Source: Plantago elongata (lineage: Eukaryota > Streptophyta > Magnoliopsida > Lamiales > Plantaginaceae). Taken from it: DNA of 64,000 bases. Positions 52,458-64,000 of this stretch are shown piece after piece; position 1 is the first letter of the stretch; the number at the start of each line of letters is the position of its first letter. The translations under genes and the position numbers were made by a program. The notes under the pieces were generated by a model. That model had not been told where the DNA came from and did not search any database. It saw only the letters and a list, made by a program, of their open reading frames with translations. The stretch covers positions 1-64,000 of the forward strand of contig JAYMSP010000186.1 of assembly GCA_036897095.1 (NCBI GenBank). Direction: 5' to 3'.

Positions 52458-55218
52458 CTAGACACAGGCTGATGCTTTAAAACCTTTAACCCTAGCAAAA
52501 ACAATTGAATCGGGTGCCATTCTGATCGGCAATCTAGCATCAACGAGCTTCGGGTTCAATTCTGGGATCTCAGAAGATTCTGTGAGCTTCAATGGTGTTC
52601 CGTTCAGCAACAAGACATCACTTTGGATATTGCCGCCTTCTGGGGTCAGATGATACTCTTCCCTTTGCATCACGCTGCCGTCATTCTTGTTGTATGCTTC
52701 AGGGTAGAATTTGAGGTCATCCGCTAATGAAACGTCGAATGTGGTGGAGTTTGACATGTTGATCAAGAGAACCGAAACGCCAGCCTGAAACGAGTCAAAT
52801 TATATTAGCACATAACTAAGACAGAAGTTTTTTTAAGACATTTAAAAACTTGTCAAGCTGTAATTTTATGTGATGTAAGCTCAAAAAAAAAAAAAAAAGC
52901 TTACCCCATCCTTTGAGCAGTGAGAATAGGCACGCAAGTAAGGGGAACCGTCATGAGAAACAGAGAGTACGTTCTTCCCCATCAACCGATGCCATAAGAG
53001 AGCACTGTAAGCGAAGACATAAAATAGACACATCAAGTTAAGTCCAAACATTAGCAAGTTACATTAATTAGACTCTTTCTACAGTGTCACTAACCCATAG
53101 TAGTCTGGATTAGGAACGAAAGTAGTGGTATTGAGAAGGGCATAGTTTCCTCCTATTAGGGCTTGTCTGCAGTAAACCTTGTGGTTAAATTTTGAGGTCA
53201 TGCCCAATTGATCCAAGTACCTGTTGTGAGTCAAAATCAAATATCTTCATCAATATCGTCGACATATAACATTGTCAACTCATAAATTTGAAGAGTGAAA
53301 ACAAAACAAACCAGAATCCGTTGACAAAGGTATGTGATACATCTTTGCCACCACTGTTGTATGCTCCACCAGCTTCCCCAACCCAAGCTCCAGACCAAGG
53401 ACCGAATAAATTGACGCTGTTTGAGATGTCGTGGTATGTCTGAGCTACTTGATCTAGGTAGTATGGATCTTGAACCTTGTCAATGAGATCTTTGTCAACA
53501 CCTAAATTCATAGAAAAATAACAGGTTCAAGAATGCACCTTGCAGATGCCATGACACACTAAAATTGTAAACTGGTTCTGTTAAATAAATAGAAATTAGA
53601 TAATGCTATTCCAAAAGCAGCCTGATGTACACACCAGCACCAAGGTTGTAGGTGTGGTGAGTAAGACCATCAACAACGTTCGGGCCTGAAGTCTGAAGGA
53701 AGGTATTAAACCATTCTTCATCGTAAAATCCACCAGGACCCAAGATCTTCGGCTGAGAGGCACGGTCAGGGTACAACTCCTGAACTAGTTTCTTAAGTAC
53801 AATCATGTCTTTTCCATACTGTTCCGGGTCAACTCTTCTCAACACAAAAGACTTTCCACATAGCTCGTTTCCTGGAGACGGTGAGATAAAGGTTAAAAAT
53901 CTAATTAACACTTCCCGAGAGGATCGATAGAAGATAGTAAGTAATCATATAGAGATCCGTTTCAAAAAAAAAAAAAAGTAATCATATAGAGATAATTTAC
54001 CAAGCTCATATGAATCAATCTTGTATCCTTTTTCAGCAGTATAGTTCATGAAATCATGGGCGTTTTTCGGGTTCCAGTCACCAACCATATGGTAAGGATC
54101 ATCCTTGGATGGCTTCCTTCCCATGAGTGCATTCAAGCTAAATGTAACATGAGCGCTGAGAGAGAAGAACACACATGTCAAACAATTTTCTTACCAATAA
54201 TATTCAACCTATTTAATGCGAATGTAAAACCACTTACCCTGTTTCATTGAACAAACCGTTCAACTGATCCCATCTTTCCATTGGCAAACAGCCATGGGAA
54301 AATTGAAAATCGCCATCCTTGGTTTTCTTGAAGTGTGGGCACTTTTTCACCGATCCAACTTTGTACACAACCTGATCTTGCAGTGAGCCACCTACTCTGA
54401 TCCGGAGAGGGCTGAACGCTGATGAGAGTTAACAAACTCTTTGTCAGATTACAACATACATGAAAGAAATATGAAAAATTAAAAAAAAAAAAAAAAGTGT
54501 ACAAAAACTAAAGAACAAGCATAAAACAGAGTCCTTAGAATATGTGATGTGTTCTCTTATGAACACCATATTTGCATGCATAAAGAACATTATCGACAAA
54601 ATCTACCAGACTATCACCAATCACAATATGAAAGAAAAGTACATGAATCAGAAAGTTATCGGCCTTTTATTACGGATGCATTCAAGTTTAGAAAAATACA
54701 GTTGTTTGAAAATCAATTCTAGCTATTAGATAACTCATTAATTACCTTAGCAAATAATATAAACAATTCACGAACTTCTGAAAAAAAACAAACAGCCAAC
54801 ACCAAAAAAACATCAAAAATAAATAAATCAAGAAAGAAAGAAAGATCTCTGGACTAACCTTTGATGGCATTGTGAAGGATCTTGTTGTCCAAATCCTGAA
54901 ACACGAAACAAGAACCAAATAAATCACAATTACATCCAACAGATAATAATTTCTAACCTTCCAAAGTAGACCATAAAAGAACCAATTTTATTGATAGATC
55001 GAGACGCATACGAGATTCAAGATTCCAGCTTTCTGCCATGGGCACTGATTGTAATCACACTTATTGACAGGCCACCAATCCAATGTAGCACAGACAAAGT
55101 TATCATCCGTCTTTGCAATGGTCGTAACTCCCTTAACTGTCAACTTCACCTCTTCTGCAAAACCCAAACCACAAAACAATGACAAAAGAACAAAACCAAT
55201 CCAGAACTTTGAACCCAT
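52458..55218 (-). CDS. GH79 heparanase-like protein / beta-glucuronidase
   Basis: Nine exons (55012-55218, 54859-54895, 54238-54418, 54001-54155, 53635-53871, 53312-53501, 53095-53220, 52905-53004, 52458-52784) join to 519 residues, near Arabidopsis GUS1/2 (about 540) and Scutellaria baicalinase (about 527). A signal peptide is evident (MGSKFWIGFVLLSLFCGLGF, cut before AEE), so it enters the secretory path to wall or vacuole. The acid/base glutamate is in ELGNELCGKS and the nucleophile glutamate in AWVGEAGGAYNSGG, both kept. Also kept are CATLDWWP, NQCPW, LRIRVGGSLQDQVVY, FSLNALMGR, THHTYNLG and PDYYGALLWHRLMG. Family members remove glucuronic acid from arabinogalactan side chains or, in skullcap, from flavonoid glucuronides; the substrate here cannot be read from sequence. 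ATG 55218 is preferred over one at 55275, which lies just beside the TATA box. Confidence 0.93.
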
Positions 55219-55278
55219 CTTGAAAAGTGAATAATGTCGAAGAAAGAAAGTGATGAATGAAGTTGGCATGGGCATATG

Positions 55279-55287
55279 CTTTTATAA
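55279..55287 (-). promoter_or_regulatory. Probable TATA box of the GH79 gene
   Basis: On the minus strand GTTATAAAAG lies about 60 bp before the chosen start codon. This spacing places the transcript start between the upstream in-frame ATG (55275) and the ATG at 55218, which supports the latter as the real start. Confidence 0.55.
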
Positions 55288-56136
55288 CAAAAAAGTTTGA
55301 GCTCTTTTACAAGTCCAAATCGGAATCCTTAACTTACTCGGAGTGAAGAACAGAACCCATTAAGCGATTGGTGAGTGCTTAAGTGTAGAACTCTAATTTG
55401 ACGTTGTTTCGAATAAGGATTCTTAATGTAATAATCGAACGCGTTCTTGTTCTTCTATTAGGAAACACATTCTGTTTCTTAGCAGGAGACAATTTACATA
55501 AAGACTCTTAGGTTTATACTAAATTAAAAATAAAGTTTTTATTTGTTTCAATCAAAATAAAATCCTAAATTAAAAGGAAAATCAAATTGCGAAATTTGAT
55601 ATCAATGAAACACTAATCCTAAATTTGGGAATCGAAGAAAAAAATTCCTCGGGTTCAAAATATACAACATAGAAAAACTTATTATGTACATATTTTGTAC
55701 TTATTGTAATGATGTAATCAGTGACAGTTATATGTTAAACAGTTGTATTACTGATTTATATTTACTTTTTTACTTGGTTTTCGTCTATGTAAGATGGTAC
55801 GTACAAGATTAATTGTATGTGTATAAAAGAACCACGAAATCATGCGGCAGACTGTTTATACTTAATCTAGACATAGACGAAGTTATGTTTTTCTTCACAT
55901 ATTTGAAATCGTCTCCAGTATTAGATTCGTAAATCCATGCCGAATGTTCATACACTCGGAAAACTACTTATCAGGCAAAATCCCAGATCAGTTTCAAGAC
56001 TATCATTCACTTTCAGTATTAGATCCATTCTCTAATCAGTATGAGATGAATTTCATATCAATTATGAGATAAGAAACATGAAAAGGAACAATATTTATTG
56101 CTCACGACAAGATGTTTAGATATATTTACAAACTCT
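55288..56136. other. Spacer between array copy 3 and the GH79 gene
   Basis: The rest of the GH79 promoter and the 3' flank of copy 3. No further gene seen. Confidence 0.5.
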
Positions 56137-59100
56137 TTACCTCCTCTGGAAGTTCAACCTACCTATACAATATGAAAACAGAGAAGCAAAAAGAATGGGA
56201 TAGAATAGTAGCATTACAGCTACAAGAGGCAACATGTTGTGGTGATATCCAAAATAATCTCTCAGGAAAGCTGAAACTGGTTTGGTCTCCCCGAACACCA
56301 CGATATTACTGTGTATGTCTCCAAATTGTGACGTAAGTATGCCCTTTAACGACCAAGAAGTTGGAATCATATAATAAAACCAGATCCACCACTTGGGAAT
56401 TTGCTGTATAAATGAAAAAAAATAAAAAAAACTGTAAGCATATGCCCAATTATTTGCATAACTATCCGATGCCGTCATACAAAATCCTATGGTTTAAAAA
56501 GTGTAAACATCAATGAAGGATTAGCCATATACTATAACTATCCTCTACATGCATGCTTCCCTTTTGTGATCACAGAAACCCAAGATTCGGCTGCCATTTT
56601 ATGTCATCATGTCATGTTATCACTCTTTTACCAAGTTTTTATGCGAAGTATATATACTTGTATTTGTGTCACATAAATAGTTTTAGTATGAAAGAAAGAC
56701 TTACAGGTTCAGGAATCAAGAATCCAGCAAACAAATTGAACATTGTGTAGAAAACTGACTGTGAAATGGCCGCTACCGGAAAGCTCGGTGTTATTGAAAC
56801 CAGCATCATTCCAAGATAAGTAAAGTACAGCAATGTGCAAAACATTGCGTAGAAGTACCAAAAGACCTTATACACAGACCAATAGTATCCGATCATCGGA
56901 TATGTGATCACTGTAAATGCAACTGCTTGAGCAAAGAGATATGGGATCTCAATAACCACCTACAGAATCAAATCCATACAATGAAGTGATTTAAATCAGC
57001 AAGTCTATAGAACTATGAATCTATCTATAAGTTGGCACGGAGTACAATTCTGCATCTTCTGACATTAGCAATGAGAAGTTAGCTGTTTTTATTTTTATAA
57101 TTGTAACGAACTTGTTTATTCTTTTATAGATTTTGGCATAAGAAAAGAAATAAAATCAAGGGAAACGGACAAATCTAAAGTGATTGAAAATCAAATGATC
57201 GCAAAAGTAGCATACCTGGGCTGCTGAATGGGCCCATGATGCATACATTCCAGCAAATCTTTCTCTGTAAAACACAGTTCGCTCTGTACTGACATATGGC
57301 AGAACTGATGCGGCATTGTTTATGCCGCAGAAGAGCACAGAACTATAAATTGCACCAAGTAGAGTGAATAAACTCTGCTGATCATTTCTGTCAAAAGAGT
57401 CAATAAAGAAACAGAAAATGTTACTCCCAAGGATCCATCTAGTAGTAACTAAAACATAGAAATTCAGACTTAAAGAAAAGAAACTCATATTTGTTTCAAT
57501 CTTCATAAAGAGAAAAATGTTCTTACATTTTCTTTCCTTGACCCCAGAACAAGGCACCAAAAAACACAGAAGAGAAAAGCATATGCATTGAGCGCATCAA
57601 GTTGTATGAAGGGCTTCTCCAGTAAGACCAGTGCTGCTTCCACAGACAGGTTTTGAATTGCTGCCAACCATTCTGCGAGTAGCGTGTAGGAAAATGCAAA
57701 TCTTTTGAACCAGAAGGAGGCGTGCCCAGTTTTCTCACGAGCTCTTTGTTATTCCTTCAGTTACATTGTTAGGAATAATATGTTATACTACATCTTGAAC
57801 TCCAATGGTGAAGTATCTATATATCTCCACGAACCCCCAAACAAACTTATATGTACAAACATACAATGATTATTTTAGATGGAAAAGAGGATTGATCATA
57901 GCACATCTAAAACAACAATCTTGAACACAGATATTTTTTGTAGGAAGAAAGAAGTATCAGTCAATACAATAGATCAAGAAAATCGCTGTGAAGCATAATA
58001 AATTAGTTCACATCATGTACCACAACTAAATTTATGTGTAGTTTCAAATCATATCCTTTAAGCATTCCAATTTGAGGAGCTGAAAAACAGGACTATCTCA
58101 TTTTGTGAGTGAAAATTGGTAAATAGGGTTGTTCTTACATTTTTTAAGTTGCACTTTTACCAGGCCAAGCTGTAACCAATCTATGCAGACAGTCAACGAA
58201 ATTCTTTCTAATATACAGAAAACAGAGAGGTTTATGAATTATGAACATATGTTTGTGGAGAATCAAAAAATATATCCAGTTTTCATTCAAATTCATTTTA
58301 CGTGTAGCTATAAATTTCAAGCTTACAAATCCTTCAGGTGTGAAGGCCTTCTGCTTTTTATTGTTTCTTCAGCCCAAGAAAATAGATTATATAACATGTC
58401 AAGCTAGGATAATAATGAGAAAATTACACGCAGGACTCACGAAAAGTTGTACATACTCCAACAATGGTTGTTCACATTTCAGATACTTATGCATCAATTC
58501 CATGGATAATAGGCTCACAGGACCAATATCAAAGCTATAATTAAAAGGGTTTGGCTGATGGACTCACTTGTGCAACGCAGAATTCTTGAAAATCTCTGCA
58601 AAGTCCACACCAAGTTCAGCTTCAGAAGAAGTGGATGTCACCTCTAACATCCAAGTAGCAGGATTATAGTTATCTCTAATTTTTGGCACGCCAGAGATGC
58701 TCTGCTACAATTTTAATGGTCATACACGATGGTGAGAGGCCCAGCTGGTTCGCATATACAGAAGGCACTTGTTCCTATGGAAACACGATAAATCATCCAT
58801 GTAATTTTTTACACGAAGACTCACCTCAAAATATCCAATGACGTTAGAGGAGTGCTGGCCTAAGGGTCCACAATATATCATCCGACCTCCAGCTTTCAAA
58901 AGTACCAACTGTAAGGAAAAATCCAACATTAATATGTCTGAGAAGTGGAGTTATATGTGTGGAACTTCTTCTAGAGTTGTACCAACAAAATACATGTTAT
59001 AAATCCCTCCTGAAGAGACATTAAACATTAAATATTTAATTATATATTACGAACAAGATGCTGAGTGGTTAATGCTGAGACACATATTTAATGATTCATA

Positions 59101-62100
59101 CTGAAACTTTAGACCATTACCACTATTAGTTACTCCTTCCATTTCACTAAAAGCTTTCCATTTTCCCATTTCGGACGTTCCCTAATAGGTTTTCCAATTC
59201 CTTATATGGAAACCTACTATCTCCACTTATTAACTTTTTAATCTCTCTTTCATCCTTAATCACTTCTCTATCTTACCTTTTACCATCCACTTGCTACTTT
59301 ATCAATATAAACCATTTTCTTACTCATCCTCCTAAAAAATGTTAAGCTTCTAAGGGAATGGAGGGAGTATTTGTTACCTCATCAAATGCTTCAAATATGT
59401 CTATACTTGGTTGGTGAATAGTACAAACTATTGTTCTTCCAGTATTTGCCACATTCTTAACAGCCCGCATAACAATGGCTGCAGCTCTTGCATCTAACCC
59501 AGTTGTAGGCTCATCCATAAAGATAATGGAGGGATTAGCAACAAGTTCTACAGCTATTGTGAGCCGTTTCCTCTGCTCAGTTGAGAGACCATCAATACCT
59601 GGCAAGCCTACCAGTGAATCTTTAATTCCATCAAGCTCAATGGTTTCAAGAACTTCTTTCACAAACTCCTACAGGAGTTTCAGCAGAAAAAAATTATACA
59701 TAATGAATAAATAACAGAAAATAAGAATTGCATTTCAAAAGAAAGATGGTGTCTCTGTCTCTTACATATTTTTTCTTAGATTCTATGTGGGGATGAAGGC
59801 GCAGCCAAGCAGAAAAGATAATGGACTCTTCCACGGTAATTTGAGGAGAATGTATATCGGTTTGTTCACAATAACCTGAAATCCTAGCAAATGTTGTTTG
59901 AACTTTAGGATAGCCTCCAATTCTTATATCCCCATCCACAGTGCCTGTAGTTTTTCTACCAGCAAGAACATCAAGAAGTGTTGTTTTTCCAGCTCCACTC
60001 ACCCCCATGAGAGCTGTGAGAACGCCAGGTTTGAATGCACCAGTCATATCATGAAGAAGTTGGAGCCTTTTCTCAGTAAAGCCACGCTCCTTCATTGCCT
60101 GAAAGAAGAAGAATAGCCATTTAAATCACTTTTAGGGTCTTTTCGTTCAACATAAATTTTCAGTCTCTCGAAATATACTGAAGTGCCAGAAGAAAATGAA
60201 CAGAATGTTGAAAGTTGTGAATATCGAAGTTTACCGCAGGGGTGTCAACATAGTATTGCACATCTTGAAACACTATACTCAAGGGTTCAAATGGTAAAAC
60301 CATTCTTTCTGCAATAAAGGATGTATTATGGATTAAGTGTCGTGATAAAAAAGAATATACTAGTATATTAATTATGTATGTATAATTCTAATAATGTTAA
60401 ATCAAATGGAGAAAATAGCTAACCTTTCTGAGATTTAACATATGTATAAGGGGAAACCCCAAATGGTTCTTCAGCATTGGTGTTGTCATCGTGTTCTGTA
60501 CTTCCTCGTAGTTGAGATAGTTTTTCGCTCGAAATAAAAGCACGAGATCCAGGAGCTGGTGCATTTTACGAGATAGTATTTACTAGCAGTGACATCAGCT
60601 AATTCATGCATGCTTGTGTGTGTGCACAAGTGCTCTCTTGCTAATTCATGTTTATACCTTTTAAGAAGCTTAAGGCAAATGTGAAGCCAATGTTGAAGAG
60701 CAATGTAAATCCAAAGAGGGCAGCAACTGATACCCAAAAAAGGTGTCCATCGAAGTTGAATCCACGATTTTCGAGCGTTCGACGTCCCACTGTTGTATTT
60801 CCAAACGGCTCCTTTGTAAAATAAACACATTTGTAATCATCAATAAAACATATTTAGGAAACCTTAAATTTCAATCAAATTACGAAGTTCAAACGTGAAG
60901 ATTGATCACATGTTGTGTACTGAATAACAAGAATGGCTTGATCAAAGACAGTCATGAAATGCTTTCCCTCCGTTAACTTGTACCTGCCATCTTGGAGCAA
61001 GAAATTCATTCACCGAAAGACCTATCTCCGCATATGACATTGGGCATATCCAAAATGCCCATTCTAACCAAACTGGCATAGATGCTGCAAGTAACATAAT
61101 TGCTTGAGTGTTCTCCTCCTTAAAGTGCTAATTTTTGTGCTCATATATATATGTGAGACAGGAACTTGATTGCTGTAAATAGTACGTACGTCTTGGGATT
61201 ATAAAGCCGCTGAATAACAAAACAAATAATATTCCCAAACTGCCAGCAGTTGTAGAAGCAACCACACTCCGGAAAATCGATGCAAGGAAACGGAACATTG
61301 ATATAAAGGCCATATGTGCCGCAAATAGTAAGATCAGTTGGCGGAAGAACCTGGAAAATTAAAAAAATAGTATATGTCTCAATGAATATCTTACAAGAGT
61401 TCGGAGGAATTTACGAACCACTAAACGAACATAAATAGCATGCACGGAATGGCCCATATTTTGACTGCGTCAAGGATTAGAAAGGCAGATTTTTTGGGCA
61501 TTTTGGAGGGCACATAATACGTGTGTATATGGATCTTGTTAGATCTTTGGTAGATATGTTTTATCATGTCTATTGATATCATTTGGAGGCATAAGTTTTT
61601 GTTAGTGCCATTGATTGCTAGTTGGTATGTAATTTGTGTGAGATACTTGTTGTATGTGGGTTCCACAAACCGCCATGACCTTTAATTATTAATATATCCG
61701 AGAGCACTAGCTCTTTTATTTTAAAAAATATAATAAAATAAATAAAATTAACAGCATGCAAAGTTCGAGTGAATGGGATTACGGGACACAAACCTCCCAG
61801 CCTCTGGGGTAAAGCCAATGACATAATAAGTAAGTGATGTCCATAAAACAGCCTCCAACAATGAGATAGGAACTTTTAGAATGGTAGCCGGAATTGCATA
61901 TGCCCAAGCAGGGTAAAAGTATAAGTCCCTCTGCTTGTAAAAAACTTCGAGTCTTGCAACAGTCATGTTGAGTTCGGGCATTCCATCAATTAGAAGAATG
62001 ATAAGAGCATAAAAGAGAGCCCCCATGTAATTATTCGCATGCTCAATATCAACGCCCATCTGTGTTCTCAGGAATGCAGTCATGGTGATAGATGCAATAA

Positions 62101-64000
62101 TGAAAAGCTGCAAAAGAATAAACACAAAATGTGCAACCCCATATATTAGGTGATACAAAAATAGACTCAATTTGTGATAGTATTCCAAAAATTGCGATGA
62201 AGAAAGATGTTGATTAGTCGAACCTGAACAGACTTGAATATGTATACAAAAGAGTTTCGTTTCAGAAGAAGAAGTTCTCTTGCCATACAAGCTCTGAACA
62301 GAGACCATTTAGGAAGGGAATACACGTTAAAACTGATTGCATTCTTGTGGCCCTTGGACTTATCAAATGGCACAGAGAGTTCTCCGCTAACTGTCTTCCC
62401 ATAAGAAGATTCCTTATATTTCCTCGAAAATGTATTAACAGAAATGTATTGGTAAGGTCCCTGAGTTTCTTGCCAGTATTGTTCTTGATCTTTTTTAGAG
62501 ATTACCTGGAATTGGTCCAAAACTTTCAATGCATTGCTCAATAGCTAAGAATAAAGCATAGTAACACTAACTGATGCACTTGCCTCCTGAAGAAAATCAG
62601 CCACTCCTTTCCTGTCGGGACATCTAAATCCACAACTACTAAAAAAATCTAATATATCACTTCTGGCTCCATGGTAGGCAATCTTTCCTTCTGCCATCAA
62701 TATAACATCATCAAAGAGCTCAAAAGTTTCCGGTGCTGGCTGAAGAAGTGATACAAGTATTGTAGCATCTGAGATGTGCGCAAGTTGTTGAAGGCAACAA
62801 ATAATCTGATACGTGGTGGAGCTATCCAAACCATTTGAGATTTCGTCCATGAACAAAGCTTTTGTTGGTCCAACAATCATCTCACCTGCACAAATCTTCA
62901 GAACTGAGGCTTGATGTATATGTTTGAATTTCAATAGTGTAGTTCATGAAGTCCAAGAAACAGTAATTACTGTATCTGACATGCTGTGTTATTTTTCTTT
63001 TTGTTGGGACATAACAACGTGAATTTTTTTACTGACTGAACTATTGTTAGTATAACATCCGTTACCTGTTGTCAGTCTCTTTTTCTGGCCCCCAGAAATA
63101 CCTCTCCTCATAGCATCTCCAAACATTGTGTCCGAACAAATATCAAGGCCAAGAATCTTTAAATGTAGGAAAATTGTTAATGTGACAAAATTTTCTCCGG
63201 GGTTAAATTATGTATTACATATATGGAGAATATACCTTCAATATGTAGTCCGTCTGAAGGGTAGTCTTTTGTCCTTCCACTGAAATTGCCTGTGAAAATT
63301 AACAGTAAACAATGAATAATGGCATGGGAATTCGGAACTCAAGAAAAATGTGTAGGAAAAACATGATAATTTTACAGGATGGGTTTCCTGCGGTTAAATT
63401 TGGAATGTGCCAATGTGGTAATAACATGTTTATCACAAAGGGCGGGGATCATCCTACAAGAAATACACCAAGTCGCTGCTCCGGCAATAGAAATGCTTGA
63501 TTATACTTCTGAGGGGATATATTAAATGACAAATTCATTTTCCTGATAGAGAACATTTATATTGCTGTTATCAATGTGAGTGCACTAATTCATCTGAACT
63601 CGGGGAGCTGATTGTCTCCATTCCCTTGTTTAAACTTTTACATGCGACTAAAGGATGCCAACTTAAAGTATGTAGGATCTAATCAGTAAATGGAGCATAC
63701 AACAAAGTAGCAAAAACTTCAAAAGAATATTTCAGAAAATCAATGAAACCAAATTCTAGAACCAGAGATTATCAGTGGAAATCCAGGGAAAACAACTTTA
63801 TTTACCATGACAAAACCAAAAGGACTAGAGCTTATTCTTGTTTCCTCCCTTTTATATATCCTTTTTGAGTTTCCAACACTAATTCCTATATCCGCAAAAT
63901 CTGATAATAAGTGTCTCACATCACAAGACCTACCTTCACGTCGTATGAACTGGAAGGCAGAATATAAGGTGTAAGAAGATACCTTCATGTAAGTATCAAT
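56137..64000 (-). CDS. Full-size ABCG transporter, PDR type (array copy 3, 5' end off window)
   Basis: Exons equivalent to 6-24 of copy 1 are present; the one at 63983-64000 is cut by the window edge and the N-terminal exons with Walker A of NBD1 lie outside. Visible are ISGGQKKR (about 63,090), [20 protein letters not shown], the first membrane domain with [23 protein letters not shown]2 with [26 protein letters not shown] and [16 protein letters not shown], and the tail GRLNFQRR ending in TAA at 56137-56139. All visible exons are open with plausible splice sites. It is more diverged than copies 1 and 2 are from each other (for example [19 protein letters not shown] in NBD2). The intron after exon 18 holds a Stowaway MITE next to its donor. 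Presumed plasma-membrane exporter, substrate unknown. Confidence 0.92.
59131..59369. mobile_element. Stowaway MITE in intron 18 of array copy 3
   Basis: Ends CTCCTTCCATTTC and GGAATGGAGGGAG are inverted copies, flanked by TA on both sides (59131-59132 and 59368-59369), the Stowaway target duplication. Total about 235 bp. The element stops eight bases from the exon-intron border (exon ends at 59378). Confidence 0.85.

Noticed and set aside
55219-55275. Upstream in-frame ATG for the GH79 gene
   Set aside because: It lies a few bases from the TATA-like box, and starting there would bury the signal peptide behind 19 residues.

Overview
The window is plant nuclear DNA from a eudicot. The genes have many short exons and introns with GT-AG borders, the intergenic DNA is AT-rich, and the only mobile DNA seen is short relics (SINE, Stowaway, hAT and CACTA ends, a LINE-like ORF1 piece). 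Protein content fits an asterid, possibly Lamiales, but nothing here fixes the species.

Left half (1-28.4 kb): six single-copy housekeeping or metabolic genes. In order these are the 3' end of an ARF1-type small GTPase (+), a soluble ABC protein of the ABCI19/20/21 group (-), the TRAPP subunit TRAPPC4/Trs23 (+), galactinol synthase (+), the trans-Golgi network protein ECHIDNA/TVP23 (-) and a mitochondrial-type alkaline/neutral invertase (+). Joined exons of the five complete genes give open frames of 330, 141, 325, 183 and 662 residues. A 6.9-kb gene-free stretch lies between TRAPPC4 and galactinol synthase.

Middle (29.0-31.1 kb): a PPR gene on the minus strand, broken by frameshifts and by a SINE-like insertion with a 15-bp target duplication.

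Right half (31.4-64 kb): a co-oriented (minus) tandem array of full-size ABCG/PDR transporters. Two are complete (33.4-41.8 kb, 24 exons, 1,440 residues; 42.9-51.5 kb). A third (56.1 kb onward) runs off the right edge. There are also two remnants: a 5' fragment holding exons 1-3 (31.4-32.6 kb) and a decayed nucleotide-binding exon (about 52 kb). Between the second and third transporter, in the same orientation, sits an intact GH79 heparanase-like/beta-glucuronidase gene of 519 residues. The glycosidase could act in the wall or vacuole on glycosides whose aglycones the transporters export, but this link rests on position only.

No new molecular system stands out. The points most worth a second look are the glycosidase inside the transporter array, a conserved GC-AG intron in all three transporters, a MITE eight bases from a splice donor, patchy near-identity between two paralogs, and a galactinol synthase lacking the usual C-terminal pentapeptide.
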